Assembly: GCA_963823895.1 (NCBI GenBank)
Contig: CAWGNG010000030.1
Coordinates: 270,139 to 334,138 of the forward strand
Direction of reading: 5' to 3'
Origin: G963675935 sp963823895
Lineage (GTDB): Bacteria > Planctomycetota > Planctomycetia > Pirellulales > Thermoguttaceae
DNA: 64,000 nucleotides
Numbering within the stretch: the first letter of the stretch is position 1; each line of letters begins with the position of its first letter. Position numbers and translations under genes: made by a program. This document shows positions 60,491 to 64,000 of the stretch, piece after piece. Below the pieces are notes generated by a model. The model saw nothing but the letters and a program-made list of their open reading frames with translations, made no database searches and had not been told where the DNA came from.

Positions 60491-62053
60491 ATGAGCAATG
60501 CGACTTCGGCGACGCCCCGGCAGATTGTAATCTTCGACACCACGCTCCGCGACGGCGAACAGTCGCCCGGCGCCAGCATGAATTTGACCGAGAAGCTGGA
60601 ACTCGCCCATGCGCTGGTCGAGTTGGGCGTGGACGTGATCGAGGCGGGCTTCCCGATCGCGTCGCCCGGCGATTTCGAGGCGGTGCGTGAAATCGCCCGC
60701 AGCGTGCGCGGAGCGGTGATCTGCGGCCTGGCCCGCTGCCGCGATGCCGACATCGATCGGGCGGGCGACGCCCTGCGACATGCCGAACGCTCGCGGCTGC
60801 ACGTCTTTCTCGCCACCAGCCCCATCCACCGCCAGCACAAGCTGAAAATGAGCAAGGAGGAGATCATCCGGCAAGCCGTGGCGGGAGTGAAGCGGGCACG
60901 CGGCTTCTGCGCCGACGTGGAGTACTCGCCCGAGGACGCCACCCGCACCGAGCCCGACTTCCTTTGCCAGGTGGTCGAGGCCACCATCGCCGCCGGCGCC
61001 ACGACGGTCAACATTCCCGACACCGTCGGCTACTCCACGCCGAGTCAGATGCACGAGGTCATCCAGACGCTCCGCAACCGCGTGCCGAACATCGACCGGG
61101 CGGTCATCAGCATTCACTGCCACAACGACCTCGGCCTGGCCGTGGCCAACAGCCTGGCGGCCATCGAAGCCGGGGCCGGGCAAGTCGAGTGTACCGTCAA
61201 CGGGCTGGGCGAACGGGCCGGCAACTGCTCGTTGGAAGAGATCGTCATGGCCCTGCGAACCCGCGGCGATTACTACCGCGCCGCCACCTGCATCCGCACC
61301 CCGCGTCTGGTGCCCACCAGCCGGCTGGCGGCCAACATCACCGGCATCCACGTGCAACGCAACAAGGCGATCGTCGGCCAAAACGCCTTCGCCCACGAGG
61401 CCGGCATCCACCAGGACGGAATGCTCAAAGAGCGGACGACCTACGAAATCATGCATCCCGAGGACGTCGGTTTCTCGACCAGCGACCTGGTGATGGGCAA
61501 ACACAGCGGCCGGGCGGCGCTGGCCGACCGCGCCAAGGCAATGGGCTACACCCTCTCCGGCGAGCAGCTCGACGTCGTCTTCGAGCAGTTCAAGATGCTG
61601 GCCGACAAGAAGAAGGAAATCTACGACGCCGACATCGCCGCGCTGGTCGAACAGCAGATCCACGCGATCGGCGAGAAATGGACGCTCGATTCGTACAAAG
61701 TAGTCTGCGGAACCGGCCAGGTGCCGGCGGTGACGCTCCGTCTCCGCCGCGGCGACGAGAAGCGCACCGTCGAGGTGGCCTGCGGCGACGGCCCGATCGA
61801 CGCCGTTTTTCTGGCCATCGAGCAGGTGACCGGCTATTCGGTGATGTGCCGCGACTTCACCGTCCACAGCGTCACCCTCGGCAAGGATGCCCAGGGCGAG
61901 GCGATGGTGCAAGTCGAGCACGAGGGCCGCGTGTATCGCGGCCGCGGGGTCTCGACCGACAGCGTCGAGGCCAGCGCGAGGGCGTTCCTCAACGCGATCA
62001 ACCGAATCGTGGCCTTAGGCAATGGAGGGAACGGAGGGAAAGATAAGAAGTAG
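60491..62053 (+). CDS. leuA: 2-isopropylmalate synthase
   Basis: 520 residues from ATG 60491. Condenses acetyl-CoA with 2-ketoisovalerate, the first committed step of leucine synthesis, in the cytoplasm. Seen: DTTLRDGEQSPG at 11-22, the metal-binding HCHND near 202, GLGERAGNCSLEE, and a C-terminal LeuA regulatory domain (VTLRLRRGDEKRTVEV, VYRGRGVSTDSVEASARAFL) for leucine feedback. Usual length. Full-length and apparently intact. Preceded by the leader peptide and attenuator, so expression should fall when leucine is plentiful. Confidence 0.96.
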   Translation: MSNATSATPRQIVIFDTTLRDGEQSPGASMNLTEKLELAHALVELGVDVIEAGFPIASPGDFEAVREIARSVRGAVICGLARCRDADIDRAGDALRHAERSRLHVFLATSPIHRQHKLKMSKEEIIRQAVAGVKRARGFCADVEYSPEDATRTEPDFLCQVVEATIAAGATTVNIPDTVGYSTPSQMHEVIQTLRNRVPNIDRAVISIHCHNDLGLAVANSLAAIEAGAGQVECTVNGLGERAGNCSLEEIVMALRTRGDYYRAATCIRTPRLVPTSRLAANITGIHVQRNKAIVGQNAFAHEAGIHQDGMLKERTTYEIMHPEDVGFSTSDLVMGKHSGRAALADRAKAMGYTLSGEQLDVVFEQFKMLADKKKEIYDADIAALVEQQIHAIGEKWTLDSYKVVCGTGQVPAVTLRLRRGDEKRTVEVACGDGPIDAVFLAIEQVTGYSVMCRDFTVHSVTLGKDAQGEAMVQVEHEGRVYRGRGVSTDSVEASARAFLNAINRIVALGNGGNGGKDKK

Positions 62054-62114
62054 CCTCTTGCGGCTTCGCAATGCAACGCCCGTGATTTTCCGCTCGAAAT
62101 TGCGGGCTGTTTTT

Positions 62115-62200
62115 GGCCGAGTGGCGGAATCGGCAGACGCTCGGGATTTAAAATCCCGTGGGCTTAATCGCTCGTGCGGGTTCAAGTCCCGCCTCGGCCA
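62115..62200 (+). tRNA. tRNA-Leu (anticodon UAA)
   Basis: Acceptor GGCCGAG (62115-62121) pairs with CTCGGCC (62193-62199), discriminator A at 62200. Anticodon stem CGGGA/TCCCG with loop TTTAAAA gives UAA. Long variable arm as in class II tRNAs; T arm GCGGG-TTCAAGT-CCCGC. No encoded CCA. Its 3' end overlaps the integrase gene on the other strand and is the attachment site of an element. Confidence 0.95.
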
Positions 62201-63416
62201 CTGACACTATCGCAACACCTCGCAAACCCTCGTATTTCTCGGGAAATTGCGGGGTGTTGCGAACACTCGCCGCCGGTTGCTGCACCGGATTCCGCACCGC
62301 CTCTTTGATAGCTTTGGCGAAGTGTTCCTCGGTCGTCAGCAAATTGTGCTTTTCGGCAACCACTCGACTATTTCCCAGCCAGCCGCAAACGACGAGCGAA
62401 GGAAACAGTTCGGACAGTTCCGTCTGCCGCGTGCTACGCATGTTTTGGAAGAGTTTGGGCCACGGCTTCAACCCTGCCGCGGCGATGATGTCGAGCAGCC
62501 GGGAGCGGAAATTGATGAGGTCGAACGTCTTCATGCTGCGGTAGCGATCCGTCATCACGTACTCGGCCCCATCCGGCGCTTCGTCGAACATCGCTTCCAA
62601 GTGCGGGCGCAACTCGGGGAAGATCGGGACAACGCGGGATTCGCCGCCCGCGTGGTGGGCCGTCTTGGGGCTGTTCACCTTCATGCGGCCGTGTTCCCAG
62701 TCAATATCCCGCCAGCGTAGGCTCAGATGCTCAGACGGGCACCGGAAGCCCCCGTAGCGTGCCAGGGCGACGATTAGCCGCCATTCGCTATCGGGGCAGG
62801 CCGCAATGACCTTTTCGGTTTCCTCCCGCGTGACGAAGTAGAACCGCTCGCGGTTGGGCAGGATCGTGGCCTTGAGGTGTGAGAACGGATTGTCGCGGAT
62901 CAGGTGCTTCTTGACCGCCGCCCCGAAGAACAGCTTGGCCACGGCCGTGTACTTGCGGATGGTGTTCTCGGCAATTTCCTTCTTAACGAAGTTCCGCCGC
63001 CAATCTTCAGCGGTGCCGGCGTTGATGTCCCGCAACCGTTTATCCTCCCCAAAGAACGCCGTCAGCGTTCGCAGCGTGCTACGGTACTTGGTCTTGGTCA
63101 AAGGCTTCACGTCCACCCGGCCGTCGATGTACGACTCGACGAACGCTTTGAGCGTGGTTCTGTCGCGCACGGGGACAAGTTCAACCGCTGCCAGCCGGTT
63201 GTATAGCAGGTCGTCACGGTCTGCCACCCATCGGCTGGTTTCCTCGTCCAGCGCCGTGCCGTTGTTGACCGCTGCTGCCAGGCGTTCCACCTTGGCGCGA
63301 ACCTCTTCGGCCGTCTTCTGCGAACATTTTCCTAACCGAATCGACCGCCGCTTGCCGTCGCTGCCGATGAATTGGATTGTCCGCCGGCCGTTTGACTCTC
63401 TTGTAATTGACGCCAT
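62148..63416 (-). CDS. Tyrosine recombinase (integrase) of the tRNA-Leu element
   Basis: 422 residues. Core-binding domain about 60-170, catalytic domain after 185: Arg in GGFRCPSEHLSL, Arg in NMRSTRQTEL, and VVCGWLGNSRVVAEKHNLLTTEEHF. Relatives read KHYLQTT at that point; here the nucleophilic Tyr position is Asn (codon at 62343-62345). The last 15 residues (EAGLEPARAIKPTGF) are tRNA DNA read backwards, typical of integrases next to their attachment site. If the reading is right, this integrase cannot cleave DNA. Confidence 0.85.
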   Translation of the reverse strand: MASITRESNGRRTIQFIGSDGKRRSIRLGKCSQKTAEEVRAKVERLAAAVNNGTALDEETSRWVADRDDLLYNRLAAVELVPVRDRTTLKAFVESYIDGRVDVKPLTKTKYRSTLRTLTAFFGEDKRLRDINAGTAEDWRRNFVKKEIAENTIRKYTAVAKLFFGAAVKKHLIRDNPFSHLKATILPNRERFYFVTREETEKVIAACPDSEWRLIVALARYGGFRCPSEHLSLRWRDIDWEHGRMKVNSPKTAHHAGGESRVVPIFPELRPHLEAMFDEAPDGAEYVMTDRYRSMKTFDLINFRSRLLDIIAAAGLKPWPKLFQNMRSTRQTELSELFPSLVVCGWLGNSRVVAEKHNLLTTEEHFAKAIKEAVRNPVQQPAASVRNTPQFPEKYEGLRGVAIVSVAEAGLEPARAIKPTGF

Positions 63417-63419
63417 CGC

Positions 63420-63647
63420 TCACCTACCTTTCCGCTTGGAGGTCTTATCGACAACCAGCCGTAGATTCAAGCACTCGCCCAGCAAGTCCCACGAATCCGT
63501 GGATATGCCGCGCTCGCCTTGAACCAGCTTGCACAACGTCGATGCGGCAATGCCTGTTCGCTTGCTGATTTCGTACCGTGACAGTGGCGATTCTTCGATC
63601 AGCCGCCGCAACTGGTCGCTCAGTTTTTCAGGCCGTTTGGTTCTCAT
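63420..63647 (-). CDS. XRE-family helix-turn-helix regulator
   Basis: 75 residues. LSRYEISKRTGIAASTLCKLVQGERGISTDSW is a Cro/C1-type HTH. Directly upstream of the integrase on the same strand with a three-base gap, so it may control integration or excision. Confidence 0.8.
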   Translation of the reverse strand: MRTKRPEKLSDQLRRLIEESPLSRYEISKRTGIAASTLCKLVQGERGISTDSWDLLGECLNLRLVVDKTSKRKGR

Positions 63648-63684
63648 CGGTTCTAATCCTATCCGATAATTAGCAGCTTGTCAA

Positions 63685-64000
63685 CTATGGCATTTCATTT
63701 TTTCTTCGGATTACGTCGGCAATGGCCTTCTCGCCTGACTTCACGGCGTCGAAAACGGGACGGGGAATGTCGGCCAGCATTTGTGCCTGCGAGCTTTCCT
63801 TTTTGCTGATCCCCAGTTCCGAAAGGGTTTGTTCTACTGGTGCCTTGTGCTTACTGGTAGATTTCGACCGCTTCTGATGCGGTTGGCCACCCTTGGCCCT
63901 TGGCGTCGAGCCCAGCAATTGCCCCATCTTCCGCTCGGCCCGCAATCGGGCGCGGGTGCCAATGTCGGCGAGTTTGGCGGTGTCGTCGTTTGTTACGGAT
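63685..64000 (-). CDS. Element-encoded protein with ParB/MT-A70-associated N-terminal pattern, partial
   Basis: The frame stays open to the window edge, so the 5' part is missing. Visible: DIGTRARLRAERKMGQLLG, then basic linker, LSELGISKKESSQAQMLADIP, and VKSGEKAIADVIRRKNE. The AERKMGxLL and LGISKKxSSxAQxLA motifs recur in phage/plasmid proteins beside ParB-like or methyltransferase genes. Part of the element entering at tRNA-Leu. Confidence 0.5.
   Translation of the reverse strand, partial: SVTNDDTAKLADIGTRARLRAERKMGQLLGSTPRAKGGQPHQKRSKSTSKHKAPVEQTLSELGISKKESSQAQMLADIPRPVFDAVKSGEKAIADVIRRKNEMP

Noticed and set aside
60422..61921. 499-codon minus-strand frame opposite leuA
   Set aside because: Shadow of a highly conserved gene with strong codon bias; no independent evidence.

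Overview
The window looks like a planctomycete chromosome (Pirellulales/Gemmatales-like; inferred from gene families, not from rRNA). Pointers are an ECF sigma factor overlapping a Ser/Thr kinase with a TPR tail, a GYF-protease-TPR fusion, a secreted repeat protein with an LEPR-type N-terminus, a PEP-CTERM sulfatase-modifying-factor-like protein, secreted carbohydrate-active enzymes, and several planctomycete-style recombinases.

Layout. 1-1.85 kb: recombinase remnants. 1.8-9.6 kb: signalling block (sigma factor, kinase/TPR, small Tyr-rich secreted protein, HtrA-like protease). 9.7-11.2 kb: small serine recombinase with a probable structured RNA leader. 11.3-13.2 kb: WD40 and Cys-rich proteins. 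13.5-15.9 kb: minus-strand run of phage/plasmid-type genes including a clamp-loader-like ATPase. 16.2-17.3 kb: PEP-CTERM FGE-like protein. 17.4-27.3 kb: integrated element I (minus strand): promoter-leader, HTH proteins, a ParB-Spo11/TopoVI-A-like fusion, Cys-rich protein, DnaB-N/RecA-like helicase, DUF3987-type protein, large serine recombinase. 27.5-29.0 kb: truncated LEPR repeat protein. 29.7-33.2 kb: methyltransferase, small proteins and a transposase remnant. 33.3-38.7 kb: element II (plus strand), sharing its backbone with element I but carrying an initiator-like winged-helix gene followed by six iteron-like repeats. 39.1-49.3 kb: minus-strand glycan-related operon (ceramidase-like, DegT aminotransferase, GH84-like, large glycosidase-like, SSS symporter, LacI regulator with a palindromic operator). 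49.3-50.8 kb: an IS630 element inserted in an IS66 remnant. 50.9-58.0 kb: small membrane proteins, a large six-hairpin glycosidase-like protein and a lipoprotein. 58.3-60.2 kb: ECF sigma factor and anti-sigma/LolA-like partner. 60.3-62.05 kb: leuA with a leucine-rich leader peptide and attenuator. 62.1-64 kb: tRNA-Leu(UAA) with a tyrosine-recombinase element entering at its 3' end and running off the window.

Stand-out observations: (a) a complete transcription-attenuation system in front of leuA; (b) two paralogous ParB plus Spo11/TopoVI-A-like (Mini-A-like) proteins on two related elements in opposite orientations; (c) an iteron array beside an initiator-like gene and a different 14-mer/palindrome cluster in the sister element; (d) a promoter-leader sequence recurring at four loci; (e) a folded RNA ahead of a serine recombinase.

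At least five chromosomal genes are split by what looks like a single-base indel, so either this locus is decaying or the assembly has residual indel errors. The IS630 split differs: it has an A7 slippery site and is probably programmed.
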